Part shown: positions 1-8,438 of the stretch, piece by piece
How the letters are laid out: every line of letters starts with the position of its first letter
Position numbering within the stretch: position 1 is the stretch's first letter
Assembly: GCF_025643595.1 (NCBI RefSeq)
Contig: NZ_CP102826.1
Location: 930,001 to 994,000 of the forward strand
Source: Saccharopolyspora rosea
GTDB taxonomy: Bacteria > Actinomycetota > Actinomycetes > Mycobacteriales > Pseudonocardiaceae
Reading direction: 5' to 3'
Length of the DNA: 64,000 bases
The notes under the pieces: generated by a model
Told to the model about the DNA's origin: nothing
The model's database searches: none
The model's input: only the letters and a program-made list of their open reading frames with translations
Position numbers and translations under genes: made by a program

Positions 1-1171
1 TCAGGTTGCGGCGCCGCACCTCGGCGGGGTCGGCACCGATCTCGGCGGCGAACAGGTCCACGGCGCGTTCGATCGCCGCGGTGGCCTCCGGCCGTCCGGC
101 GCCCCGGTAGGCGGCGACCGGCGTGGTGTTGGTGACCACGCACTGCGCGGTCGACTCGACCCGCGGGATGTCGTAGACGCCGCTGACCATCAGCCTCGTG
201 AACACCGGCAGGAAGGCGCCCATCCGGGGATAGGCGCCGACGTCCTGCACCAGCTCCAGCCGGTAGGCGCGGATCCGGCCGTCGCGGTCGCCGCCGATGG
301 TGACCCGCTGCCGCTGGGCGCGGCCGTGGGTCATCGCGACGAGGTTCTCGCCGCGGCTCTCCACCCAGCGCACCGGGCGGCCCACCCGCCGGGACAGCCA
401 CGCCAGCAGCGCGGCCTCCTGGTCGATGCCGATCTTGGCGCCGAACCCGCCGCCGACGTCCGGCGTGATGACCCGGACCTGTTCGGCGGGCAGCCCCAGG
501 TCTGCCATGAGCGCGTCCCGGCAGGACTGCGCGTTCTGGTTCGACAACCACACCGTCACCTTGTCGCCGTCCCACGCGCAGGCGGCGGAGCGCACCTCCA
601 GCGGCGCGGGGGCGAGCCGCTGGTTCTCGACGCGCCGGGTGACGACGACCTCGCAGTCGTCGAACAGCGTCTCGTCGACGGTCCCGGCCGAGCCGGTCAG
701 GTTGGTGCCCACCTCCGGGAACAGCAGCACCTCGTCGCGCAGCGCGTCGTCGACGTCCACCACGGCGTCCAGCGGGTCGTAGTCGACCGACACCAGTTCG
801 GCGGCGTCCTCGCCCGCGGCGCGGGTCTCGGTGAGCACGACGGCGACGGGCTCGCCGACGTAGCGAACGACGTCCCGCGCCAGGTGGGGCCGCGACATGG
901 CGTCGGGCGGCGGACCGCTCAGGCCGCCGTCCGGCGGCAGCGGCGGCAGGTCGACGTCCGAGCCGGTGAACACGGCGACCACGCCGTCCAGGGCGCGGGC
1001 CTCGTCGGCGTCGATCTCGGTGATGCGGGCGTGCGCCATGGGGCTGCGCACGTAGGTGACGTGCAGGGCGCCGTGCAGCGCCGGTTCGCGCAGGTCGTCG
1101 ACGTAAGTGCCGCCGACGGTGAGGAGACGCGGGTCCTCGCGGCGTTCGACCCGCGTACCAAGGATGCTCAA
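1..1171 (-). CDS. Xanthine dehydrogenase/aldehyde oxidase-type molybdopterin-binding large subunit (form II CoxL-like), 5' part
   Basis: This is the N-terminal 390 residues of a large molybdenum hydroxylase subunit; the gene continues beyond base 1. The TTG start at 1171 has GAGG about 7 bases upstream and gives SILGTRVERREDPRLLTVGG, the usual family opening. The reading frame shows TYVDDL, YVRSPMAHARI, YVGEPVAVV and GGGFGAK, all conserved in the family. The active-site loop reads AYRGAGRPE. True aerobic CO dehydrogenases (form I) have AYxCSFR there, while AYxGAGR is the form II signature. So this is more likely an aldehyde, xanthine or related dehydrogenase than a CO dehydrogenase. Its FAD and 2Fe-2S partners, if adjacent, lie outside the window. 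Confidence 0.88.
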   Translation of the reverse strand, partial: MSILGTRVERREDPRLLTVGGTYVDDLREPALHGALHVTYVRSPMAHARITEIDADEARALDGVVAVFTGSDVDLPPLPPDGGLSGPPPDAMSRPHLARDVVRYVGEPVAVVLTETRAAGEDAAELVSVDYDPLDAVVDVDDALRDEVLLFPEVGTNLTGSAGTVDETLFDDCEVVVTRRVENQRLAPAPLEVRSAACAWDGDKVTVWLSNQNAQSCRDALMADLGLPAEQVRVITPDVGGGFGAKIGIDQEAALLAWLSRRVGRPVRWVESRGENLVAMTHGRAQRQRVTIGGDRDGRIRAYRLELVQDVGAYPRMGAFLPVFTRLMVSGVYDIPRVESTAQCVVTNTTPVAAYRGAGRPEATAAIERAVDLFAAEIGADPAEVRRRNL

Positions 1172-1863
1172 TGCTGCCTCGCAGTGGATGACGGAACCAG
1201 GCGAGTCCGCCGACTCGCACCTCGCGCGTGGTGGTTCGTGCTCGGGGCACCTCCGGTCGTTCTCCCAGTCGCCGAGCCCGGCGAAGCCCGGTTTCCCGCC
1301 AGCGTTGCACGGCGGCGGCGCCGCCACAATGGAGTCCCACGAGGACTTCCAACGTCCACAATGGACTGTGCGGCACCGTTCTCCGGGTTTCACCAGGCCG
1401 CCGGGCCGCCGGTCCGCATCCCGGACGACGTCCGGGGTTTCGGCCACCGCGTCGGCGACGGCACTCCGGCTCGGGCGCTGCGCCCCGGCCTCGTTCCGCC
1501 GGTTCGGCCGGGCGCTGCTCGGAGTGGACCAATGCCGGCGCCCTTCCGGCGCAGCGACGTCCGGTTGCGCCGTCGGCGACGAGGTGGCGCGCCGCCGCTC
1601 GGCCCCGCCCCACTCCCGTCCACAGAGGACTCATCGCCGATCGGCGACCGGAGTCCGTCCGATGCGCACCCGCCGTCGGCATCGCGCGGGAACCGGCCCG
1701 CTCCGGAGGCGGCGGATTTGGCTAGACCTTTGGCGCAAACCCAGCCGCGGCACCCCGCTCGGGCGAATTGCCGGAGATCGGATGTGTGGCACTTGTCACA
1801 TTACGCCGTTGGGGGCAGAGTCAGATCCGAAGGCAGCCACCTTGAGCGGAAGAGGTGTTCGGC
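1172..1863. other. Intergenic region, no gene recognised
   Basis: About 690 bases between divergently transcribed genes. Open frames here have no plausible Shine-Dalgarno sequence or recognisable protein. The sequence CCACAATGG occurs twice, at about 1324 and 1356, the second inside the near-palindrome GTCCACAATGGAC (1354-1366). A TTGTCA at 1793-1798 could be a -35 box for the plus-strand genes, but no convincing -10 follows. Confidence 0.5.
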
Positions 1864-2157
1864 ATGTCCCCGATGACGACCGAGCTGACCGAGCTCCAGC
1901 GGGTGCTGGGCCAGCTGCGCAGCAGCGTCGGCGCGCTGCGCGCCCGCTACGGCGACGCCCCGGCCGTCCGGCGGATCCGCAACGACGTGGAACGGCTCGA
2001 CATCGACGTCGCCGAGCTGTCCGGCGCGCTGCCCGACCAGCGGCGCGGCGCGAGGACCGCCGGCGAGGACGTCGTCATCGTGCCCGACACCCCGTACGAC
2101 CCCTCGCTGTGGCGCGACGCCGACGACGAGGGGGTGGGCGGCCAGGCCCCGCAGTGA
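1864..2157 (+). CDS. Small hypothetical protein, 97 aa
   Basis: A short acidic, soluble protein with no family I recognise. The ATG at 1864 is preceded by GGAAGAGG with 8 bases spacing, so I prefer it to the upstream GTG at 1855. Residues 1-60 are helix-forming with heptad-like leucines (TELQRVLGQLRSSVGALRA, then a segment with DVERLDIDVAELSGAL), suggesting a short coiled coil. The tail contains VVIVPDTPYDPSLW, a segment of the kind often seen conserved in small actinobacterial orphans. It lies 113 bases upstream of the succinate dehydrogenase operon on the same strand; co-transcription is possible but nothing shows a functional link. Confidence 0.6.
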   Translation: MSPMTTELTELQRVLGQLRSSVGALRARYGDAPAVRRIRNDVERLDIDVAELSGALPDQRRGARTAGEDVVIVPDTPYDPSLWRDADDEGVGGQAPQ

Positions 2158-2270
2158 CGTCCGATCGGGTTGCGCTCGCCCGCGACCCGTGCCCGGGCGC
2201 GCCGCACTGATCCACAATGATCCTTTCGAGGTGAGCACTGTCGGACACCCCACGACGACGAGGTCTGCGC

Positions 2271-3071
2271 ATGTCCGCTCCCACGACCGCCACCGGCCGG
2301 GCACGGCTGTCCGTGCGAACGCTGCGCACCGACCGGTGGTGGCTGCCGCCCCTGGTCACCTTCCTGGCGCTGCTGGCCTTCGTGATCTACGGCGTGATCC
2401 GCGCCTTCATGAACCGCTGGTACTGGGTGCCCGAGTACCACTACCTGGCGCCCTTCTACTCGCCGTGCCTGAGCGACTCCTGCGTGCCCGGGTCCAGCCA
2501 CTGGGGCCGCTGGCTGCCCGACCTGGCGCCCTGGATCCCGCCGCCGATCTACGTGCTGCCGTTCGTGCTCGGCTTCCGGCTGACCTGCTACTACTACCGG
2601 AAGGCGTACTACCGGTCGTTCTGGGCGTCGCCCCCGGCGTGCGCGGTCACCGAACCGCACCGCCGCTACACCGGCGAGACCCGGTTCCCGCTGATCATGC
2701 AGAACGTGCACCGCTACTTCTTCTACGCGGCGCTGATCGTGGCCGCGGTGCTGACCTACGACACGGTGATCGCCTTCCACGGGGCCCGCGGCGGGGTCGG
2801 CGTCGGCCTCGGCACCGTGCTCATGGTCGTCAACGTGGTGCTGCTGTGGTCGTACACGCTGTCCTGCCACTCGTGCCGGCACCTGGTCGGCGGGCGCATC
2901 AACCACTTCTCGAAGCACCCCGTGCGCTACTGGCTGTGGACCAAGGCCACCTGGCTCAACGCCCGCCACATGCTGCTGGCGTGGTCGTCGCTGGTGTCGG
3001 TGGCGGTGGTCGACCTCTACGTGATGTTGGTGGCCAGCGGCGCCTTCCCGGACCCGAGACTGATCAACTAA
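2271..3071 (+). CDS. sdhC: Succinate dehydrogenase membrane anchor subunit, mycobacterial Sdh1 type
   Basis: A 266-residue integral membrane protein with about five hydrophobic segments (residues 24-46, 90-110, 143-165, 178-196 and 232-252). It is encoded directly before the flavoprotein and iron-sulfur subunits, in the same order and nearly the same length as M. tuberculosis Rv0249c. Residues 199-204 read CHSCRH. The mycobacterial Sdh1 anchor is known to carry a membrane-embedded Rieske-type 2Fe-2S centre instead of haem, so these Cys and His residues are candidate ligands; that assignment is inferred. The ATG at 2271 has GAGG 9 bases upstream. The stop is 9 bases before sdhA, so the genes form one operon. 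Confidence 0.88.
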   Translation: MSAPTTATGRARLSVRTLRTDRWWLPPLVTFLALLAFVIYGVIRAFMNRWYWVPEYHYLAPFYSPCLSDSCVPGSSHWGRWLPDLAPWIPPPIYVLPFVLGFRLTCYYYRKAYYRSFWASPPACAVTEPHRRYTGETRFPLIMQNVHRYFFYAALIVAAVLTYDTVIAFHGARGGVGVGLGTVLMVVNVVLLWSYTLSCHSCRHLVGGRINHFSKHPVRYWLWTKATWLNARHMLLAWSSLVSVAVVDLYVMLVASGAFPDPRLIN

Positions 3072-3080
3072 AAGGACGCG

Positions 3081-4973
3081 ATGGTGGAGATCGAGCGGCA
3101 CGACTACGACGTGGTGGTGATCGGCGCCGGTGGTGCCGGGCTGCGCGCCGCGATCGAGACGCGCTCCCGGGGGCTGCGCACCGCGGTGGTGTGCAAGTCG
3201 CTGTTCGGCAAGGCGCACACCGTGATGGCCGAGGGCGGCATCGCGGCCTCGATGGGCAACGTCAACTCCCGCGACAACTGGCAGGTGCACTTCCGCGACA
3301 CCATGCGCGGCGGGAAGTTCCTGAACAACTGGCGCATGGCGGAGCTGCACGCGAAGGAGGCCCCGGACCGGGTCTGGGAACTGGAGACCTACGGCGCGCT
3401 GTTCGACCGCACCGCCGACGGCCGGATCAGCCAGCGCAACTTCGGCGGCCACGAGTACCCCCGCCTGGCGCACGTCGGCGACCGGACCGGCCTGGAGCTG
3501 ATCCGCACCCTCCAGCAGAAGGTGGTTTCGCTCCAGCAGGAGGACCACGCCGCCTCCGGCGACTACGAGGCGCGGATCAAGGTGTTCCAGGAGTGCACGG
3601 TCACCGAGCTGCTGCGCGACGGCGACCGGATCGCCGGCGCGTTCGCCTACTGGCGCGAGACGGGCCGGTTCGTGCTGTTCCGGGCCCCGGCGGTCATCCT
3701 GGCCACCGGCGGGATCGGCAAGTCCTTCAAGGTCACCTCGAACTCCTGGGAGTACACCGGCGACGGGCACGCGCTGGCGCTGCGCGCCGGGGCGTCGCTG
3801 ATCAACATGGAGTTCGTCCAGTTCCACCCGACGGGCATGGTCTGGCCGCCGAGCGTGAAGGGCATCCTGGTCACCGAGTCGGTGCGCGGTGACGGCGGGG
3901 TGCTGCGCAATTCCGCCGGCGACCGGTTCATGTTCGACTACATCCCCGAGGTGTTCAAGGACAACTACGCCGACAACGAGGCCGAGGCCGACCGCTGGTA
4001 CACCGACCCGGACAACAACCGGCGCCCGCCCGAGCTGCTGCCGCGCGACGAGGTCGCCCGCGCCATCAACAACGAGGTCAAGGAGGGCCGCGGCTCCGAG
4101 CACGGCGGCGTCTTCCTGGACGTGGCGACCCGGCTGTCCACCGAGGAGATCACCCGGCGCCTCCCGTCGATGCACCACCAGTTCAAGGAACTGGCCGATG
4201 TGGACATCACCGCCGAGTCCATGGAGGTCGGACCCACCTGCCACTACGTGATGGGCGGGGTGGAGGTCGAGCCGGACACCGCGGCGTCGCGGGTGCCCGG
4301 CCTGTTCGCCGCCGGGGAGGTCGCGGGCGGGATGCACGGCTCCAACCGGCTCGGCGGGAACTCGCTGTCGGACCTGCTGGTGTTCGGCCGCCGCGCCGGG
4401 ATCGGCGCGGCCGACTACGTCGGCGGGCTCGCCGCCCGCCCGGAGATCGGCGAGTCCGATGTGGACCACGCCGCGCGCGGCGCGCAGGAACCGTTCGACG
4501 CCGACACGGGTTCGGCGGGCGAGAACCCGTACGGCCTGCACGCCGAACTGCAGCAGGTGATGAACGACCTCGTCGGCATCATCCGCCGCGGCGAGGAGAT
4601 GCGGCAGGCGCTGGAACGGCTCCACGAGCTCAAGGCCCGCTCCGCCCGCCTGGCCGTGGAGGGCAACCGGCAGTTCAACCCGGGCTGGCACCTGGCGCTG
4701 GACCTGCGGAACATGCTGCTGGTCAGCGAATGCGTCGCCCGCGCCGCGCTGCTGCGAACCGAAAGCCGCGGCGGGCACACCCGCGACGACCACCCGTCCA
4801 TGGAGTCGCAGTGGCGGCGCCGCCTGCTGGCCTGCTCCGTGATCGGCGACCGCGTCGAGGTGGTCGAGGAGGAACAGCCCCCGATGCGCGAGGACCTGCT
4901 GTCGCTGTTCAAGCTGGAGGAGCTGCGCAAGTACTACACCGAAGAGGAGCTGACCGAGGTTCCGGCGAGCTGA
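3081..4973 (+). CDS. sdhA: Succinate dehydrogenase flavoprotein subunit (Sdh1 type)
   Basis: Oxidises succinate to fumarate and passes electrons through SdhB to menaquinone; part of the TCA cycle and respiratory chain on the inner face of the membrane. The 630-residue protein has an N-terminal dinucleotide-binding motif (VVVIGAGGAGLRAAI), the covalent FAD histidine region KAHTVMAEGGIAAS, and the substrate site QFHPTGM followed later by GGNSLSDLL. Length and order match M. tuberculosis Rv0248c. The ATG at 3081 follows AAAGGA. The gene lies between the anchor and iron-sulfur genes, 21 bases before sdhB. Confidence 0.96.
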   Translation: MVEIERHDYDVVVIGAGGAGLRAAIETRSRGLRTAVVCKSLFGKAHTVMAEGGIAASMGNVNSRDNWQVHFRDTMRGGKFLNNWRMAELHAKEAPDRVWELETYGALFDRTADGRISQRNFGGHEYPRLAHVGDRTGLELIRTLQQKVVSLQQEDHAASGDYEARIKVFQECTVTELLRDGDRIAGAFAYWRETGRFVLFRAPAVILATGGIGKSFKVTSNSWEYTGDGHALALRAGASLINMEFVQFHPTGMVWPPSVKGILVTESVRGDGGVLRNSAGDRFMFDYIPEVFKDNYADNEAEADRWYTDPDNNRRPPELLPRDEVARAINNEVKEGRGSEHGGVFLDVATRLSTEEITRRLPSMHHQFKELADVDITAESMEVGPTCHYVMGGVEVEPDTAASRVPGLFAAGEVAGGMHGSNRLGGNSLSDLLVFGRRAGIGAADYVGGLAARPEIGESDVDHAARGAQEPFDADTGSAGENPYGLHAELQQVMNDLVGIIRRGEEMRQALERLHELKARSARLAVEGNRQFNPGWHLALDLRNMLLVSECVARAALLRTESRGGHTRDDHPSMESQWRRRLLACSVIGDRVEVVEEEQPPMREDLLSLFKLEELRKYYTEEELTEVPAS

Positions 4974-4994
4974 CCGCCGCGAGGGAGGACTCTC

Positions 4995-5741
4995 ATGGGA
5001 TACCAGGCGCACTTCCGGGTGTGGCGCGGCGCGGCCGACGGCGGCGAGCTCCGCGACTACACCGTCGAGGTCAACGAGGGCGAGGTCGTGCTCGACATCA
5101 TCCACCGGCTGCAGGCCACGCAGTGCCCGGACATGGCGGTGCGGTGGAACTGCAAGGCCGGCAAGTGCGGTTCGTGCTCGGCGGAGATCAACGGCCGTCC
5201 GCGGCTGATGTGCATGACGCGGATGTCCACTTTCGACCGGGACGAGACGATCACGGTCACGCCGATGCGGACCTTCCCGGTGATCAAGGACCTCGTCTGC
5301 GACGTCTCCTACAACTACGTCAAGGCACGGGAGGTCCCCGCGTTCCGGCCGCCGGAGGACCTGGAACCGGGCGACTACCGGATGCGGCAGGTCGACGTGC
5401 AGCGCTCGCAGGAGTTCCGCAAGTGCATCGAGTGCTTCCTGTGCCAGAACACCTGCCACGTGATCCGCGACCACGACGAGAACAAGCAGGCGTTCTCCGG
5501 TCCGCGTTTCCTGATGCGCGTCGCGGAACTGGAGATGCACCCGCTCGACACCGCCGAGAACCGGCCCGAGGAGTCGCGCGGCGACCACGGCCTGGGCTTG
5601 TGCAACATCACCAAGTGCTGCACGGACGTCTGCCCGGAGAACATCAGCATCACCGACAACGCGCTGATCCCGCTCAAGGAGCGCGTCGCCGACCGCCGCT
5701 ACGACCCGATCCTGCGCCTCTTCCGGCGGAAGAAGGACTGA
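4995..5741 (+). CDS. sdhB: Succinate dehydrogenase iron-sulfur subunit
   Basis: A 248-residue electron-transfer subunit linking the flavoprotein to the membrane anchor. The plant-type 2Fe-2S ligands appear as CKAGKCGSC with a later C in RLMCM. The 4Fe-4S and 3Fe-4S clusters use the Cys of CIECFLCQNTC and CNITKCCTDVCP. The ATG at 4995 has GAGGGAGGA upstream. The last 43 bases (5699-5741) overlap, on the opposite strand, the 3' end of the DUF2063-like gene, so the two operons converge without any terminator between them. Confidence 0.96.
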   Translation: MGYQAHFRVWRGAADGGELRDYTVEVNEGEVVLDIIHRLQATQCPDMAVRWNCKAGKCGSCSAEINGRPRLMCMTRMSTFDRDETITVTPMRTFPVIKDLVCDVSYNYVKAREVPAFRPPEDLEPGDYRMRQVDVQRSQEFRKCIECFLCQNTCHVIRDHDENKQAFSGPRFLMRVAELEMHPLDTAENRPEESRGDHGLGLCNITKCCTDVCPENISITDNALIPLKERVADRRYDPILRLFRRKKD

Positions 5742-6046
5742 CGTCGGCGCGCGGGCACCAACCCGCGCCCGGCGAGCCAGTCGTGGAACGCCTCCGCGTC
5801 GCCGCGGTCGGCGGCCGTGCGGCGCGGGTTGTCCCGGCAGTACTCCTCGGCCAGGGCGGCGAACTCCTCGCCCAGCCGGTCCACCAGTTCCGGGCACCGC
5901 TTCGCGAGCACGCCGCGCCGCTTGGCGACCAGCATGCGCGCCTGCAGGTCCAACCGGTCGGCGTCGAATCCGGGCGGTGCCTGCCCGCCCGCGAGCAGGG
6001 CGTCGAGCAGCGCGGCCTGCCGCGCCGCGAGGTCGTCCCGGCTCAC
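5699..6046 (-). CDS. Small partner protein of the DUF692 enzyme, DUF2063/BufC-like
   Basis: A 115-residue, helix-rich, Arg-rich protein. The pattern [13 protein letters not shown], then [17 protein letters not shown] and AFHDWL, resembles the N-terminal half of DUF2063 proteins (HvfC/BufC), the usual partners of DUF692 iron enzymes; the resemblance is by eye. The GTG start at 6046 overlaps the stop of the DUF692 gene in GTGA, indicating translational coupling. In characterised systems this kind of partner delivers the peptide substrate to the oxidase. The basic tail ([13 protein letters not shown]) is unusual and could bind acidic lipids or nucleic acid. The 3' end overlaps sdhB by 43 bases. 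Confidence 0.75.
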   Translation of the reverse strand: MSRDDLAARQAALLDALLAGGQAPPGFDADRLDLQARMLVAKRRGVLAKRCPELVDRLGEEFAALAEEYCRDNPRRTAADRGDAEAFHDWLAGRGLVPARRRQSFFRRKRRRIGS

Positions 6047-6840
6047 CGCCGCACCACCCGGCGGATCGCCGCCAGCTCCGCGGCGAGTTCGTCGTCCGAC
6101 GGGTAGCGGTCGTCGCGCTCCAGCAGGACGCCCGGCGGGCGGACGCGCTCGCACAGCTCCCCGAGCAGGTCCAGGACCTCGGGCAGGACCGGGTGCGCGT
6201 GGGTGTCGTGGTAGACGCCGTCGCGCCACACCCCGCCCGCGATGTGCACGTACGCCACGTGGTCGAGCGGCACCCCGGCGAGGAACGCGGTCGGATCGGT
6301 ACCGATGTTGTGCGCGTTCGCGTACAGGTTCGCGACATCGACGATCAGGCGGCAGCCGGTGCGTTCCACGAGTTCGGCGAGGAAGCGCTCCTCGGTCAGC
6401 TCCGCGTCGGGCCAGTCGACGAGCGCCGCGATGTTCTCCAGCGCCAGCGGCACCGGGAGTTCCGCCTGGGCGGCCCGGACGTTGGCGACCAGCACGTCGA
6501 GCGCCTCCCGGGTGCGCGGCACCGGCATGAGGTGCCCGGCTTCCAGCCCACCGGCGCGCACGAACGCCACGTGGTCCGACACCAGCGGCGCCGCCAACGC
6601 CTCCGCCACCCGGGCGAGGTGCCGCACCGGAGCTGGGTCGAACGGCTCGGCGCCGCCCAGCGACAGCGTCACCGCGTGCGGCAGCACCGGGGTACCGCGC
6701 TCGCGCAGCAGGCGGAGCGACTCGGGCAGCCGGTCCGGGCGGACGGCTTCGGCGACCACCTCGACGAAGTCGGCGCCGAGCCGCTCCACGGTCAGGTCGA
6801 TCTCGCTGCGCCAGCCGATGCCGACGCTCGTGGGACGCAT
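6043..6840 (-). CDS. DUF692 family multinuclear non-haem iron oxidative enzyme (MbnB/TglH/BufB-like)
   Basis: A 265-residue TIM-barrel-type enzyme of the DUF692 family (MNIO). Characterised members oxidatively modify cysteines in peptides: MbnB makes oxazolone-thioamides, TglH excises a carbon, and HvfB/BufB builds copper-binding heterocycles. Family landmarks are present: [10 protein letters not shown] (H55), VSDHVAF (H90), LENIAALV (E135), [12 protein letters not shown] (D168, N171), HIAGG (H199), DTHAHPV (D212, H214) and the C-terminal [11 protein letters not shown]. The ATG at 6840 overlaps the stop of the upstream TIGR04222 gene by one base (TGATG). The middle position in a three-gene coupled operon suggests that the Cys-containing tail of the upstream protein is its substrate; that is inference. 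Confidence 0.92.
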   Translation of the reverse strand: MRPTSVGIGWRSEIDLTVERLGADFVEVVAEAVRPDRLPESLRLLRERGTPVLPHAVTLSLGGAEPFDPAPVRHLARVAEALAAPLVSDHVAFVRAGGLEAGHLMPVPRTREALDVLVANVRAAQAELPVPLALENIAALVDWPDAELTEERFLAELVERTGCRLIVDVANLYANAHNIGTDPTAFLAGVPLDHVAYVHIAGGVWRDGVYHDTHAHPVLPEVLDLLGELCERVRPPGVLLERDDRYPSDDELAAELAAIRRVVRR

Positions 6841-7643
6841 CACGGGCCACCACCCCCGCAGCCGCCGCCTCCGCAGCCGCCACCACCGTCGCCAGCGGGC
6901 CCACCGCCGCCGGCGCCGGAGCCGACGAGGGACGGGCCGAGCAGCGCAGCGATCTGCCGATCCGGGTACGCCCGAAGTCCGCGGAGCGCCACCCGGTGCG
7001 CGGCGGACTGCCCGGTGGACGGCCCCGCGGCGCGCTGGCCGGCCGTCGTGCGCCGCAGTCCCCGGGCCAGCCCGCGCAGCACGACCCACACCATCGCGGT
7101 GACGATCAGCTCCATCACGAGGAAACCCACCGGGTACCGGTGCGTGGCACCGTTGATCGCCCGCACGACACCGACGACGCCGAGCAGCGGCACCAGCCAC
7201 GCCGACGCCACCACCACCGATCTCCGCTTCGCGGTCACGAGCAGTCCCCGCGCCACCAGCTCGTCCTCGATCGGGTCGGTGAGCCCCCGGGCCCGGAAGT
7301 GGTCGCGCAGGATCGCCATCGTCGTCCCGACACCGCTGTTGGCCAGCACCTCGTGCTCGAACGCATCGCGCGGCCGCGCGGCGGCGGTCGCGTGCAGCAG
7401 GCGGGACCGGTCCACTCGCAGCGCCCCGGATTCCACCAGCCCCGCGACCACCGCGTCGACGACCCGGTTCGCACCGCCGCGCAGGTACGCGAGTTCGTGG
7501 AGGCCGAGATCACGGCCGTCGACGGGTGCGGGAGGACGCCGCGCCCACGCGCGGACGGCGGCGAAGGCAAAACAGGCGCACACCAACAAAACCGCGTAGA
7601 GCAGGAGGAATTGCGGTCCGCTCAGACCCCACGGTCGTCCCAC
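6840..7643 (-). CDS. TIGR04222-type membrane protein with Gly/Cys-rich C-terminal tail
   Basis: A 267-residue membrane protein. A first membrane helix spans residues 10-32, followed by a soluble helical domain with [19 protein letters not shown] (typical of TIGR04222), then two more helices at about 138-158 and 168-188. The tail (residues 241-267) is almost pure glycine and ends [15 protein letters not shown], with cysteines at 257 and 262. TIGR04222 proteins commonly have such near-simple Cys/Gly tails and sit beside DUF692 genes. The start is GTG at 7643 with GGGGGCGAG upstream. The last base overlaps the DUF692 start. The arrangement suggests a membrane-anchored, post-translationally modified, possibly metal-binding protein; no member is known to me to be characterised. 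Confidence 0.85.
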   Translation of the reverse strand: MGRPWGLSGPQFLLLYAVLLVCACFAFAAVRAWARRPPAPVDGRDLGLHELAYLRGGANRVVDAVVAGLVESGALRVDRSRLLHATAAARPRDAFEHEVLANSGVGTTMAILRDHFRARGLTDPIEDELVARGLLVTAKRRSVVVASAWLVPLLGVVGVVRAINGATHRYPVGFLVMELIVTAMVWVVLRGLARGLRRTTAGQRAAGPSTGQSAAHRVALRGLRAYPDRQIAALLGPSLVGSGAGGGGPAGDGGGGCGGGGCGGGGP

Positions 7644-8111
7644 GTTTCTCGCCCCCGAATCATGCGTGCCGCGGGCATGCTAGCGATCGGGTGCCTGTGC
7701 CGGACCGGAAAGCCGAAATCGGCCGGGCACCACCGCGGACCGCCAGTGGCGTTCGCGTTCGGCTTCAACGTCGGGTCTGCTCGCGGCCGGAGGTGACCTC
7801 CCCGGCCCTCGAACTGCTTCGCCCGGTCGGGATGGGAACCACGGCCGGTCGAACCGGTCGAGCTCGGCCGAAACCCTGCGCCCGACCAGCTCGTCAAGAC
7901 CTCCGCGGCCTCCGGAGTGGAACCTTTAGCGGTTCGTTGCGCTGCCGTGATGACAATGCGGCACGCGAGTGAATGACGGGATGGCGGTCGTGCCCTGTAG
8001 AGTGACCACGCTCATAGTGCGAGTAGGTCTGACTTGCTGTGATCACTCCTGGTGATCGTAGAGGATGGGCCGGTAAATAGCTCGTGGTACGCCCAGAGGG
8101 GGAGCGTAGAC
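7644..8111. promoter_or_regulatory. Divergent promoter region between the TIGR04222 operon and the ESX module
   Basis: About 470 bases with no convincing gene. It must hold promoters for both flanking operons. The inverted repeat GATCAC-TCCTG-GTGATC at 8041-8057, 54 bases before the ESX module start, is a possible operator. Base composition drops towards 8000, in keeping with the lower GC of the following genes. Confidence 0.4.
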
Positions 8112-8438
8112 ATGACAGGGTTCGGTGTCGATCCGGACGCGCTTCGTGGTGCGGTCAACAAGCTGAAGGGCATCAGGCAGCAAGCTATGGACCTGCGTAG
8201 GGGTGCGAGCCGTGTCCAACCGGGCGAGTTGACGGCGGACGACCCCTACACCGCCGAGGCGCGACGCAAAATCCAAGAGCGCGCGACCGGGGAGAACGGG
8301 TCGTTGACGATGGTTGCCAAGGCTTTGGCCGACAAGCTCACCGAGAAGATCGACGCTTACGAGGCGACTCTCAGGGAGTACGGGGCGGCTGACGATCACG
8401 CCACTGTGGGCCACCGCAACGTCGACCGTCAGGCATGA
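8112..8438 (+). CDS. Small ESX (type VII) secretion-associated protein, PE-like
   Basis: A 108-residue, mostly helical protein without signal peptide. It begins MTGFGVDPDALRGAVNKL and ends in a flexible tail. The C-terminal region holds YGAAD, which fits the YxxxD/E type VII export signal placed after a helix-turn-helix. The ATG at 8112 has GAGGGGGAG upstream. It is the first gene of a four-gene set ending in an EspG chaperone, the context in which PE/EsxB-like partners occur. The sequence is not a clear PE or WXG100 match, so the exact family is unsure. GC content is visibly lower than that of flanking housekeeping genes. Confidence 0.7.
   Translation: MTGFGVDPDALRGAVNKLKGIRQQAMDLRRGASRVQPGELTADDPYTAEARRKIQERATGENGSLTMVAKALADKLTEKIDAYEATLREYGAADDHATVGHRNVDRQA

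Noticed and set aside
1-1171. CO dehydrogenase large subunit
   Set aside because: The active-site loop is AYRGAGR, not the AYxCSFR of true CO dehydrogenases, so I did not call it coxL.
326-1876. Long open frame on the plus strand over the CoxL-like gene and the following gap
   Set aside because: It is antisense to a clear CoxL-type protein, has no ribosome site, and its Arg/Ala/Gly-rich product resembles no family. High GC DNA opens such frames.
1947-6338. 1463-codon open frame on the minus strand
   Set aside because: It runs antisense to the complete sdhC-sdhA-sdhB operon. Only the parts in other frames (DUF692 and partner) are real genes.
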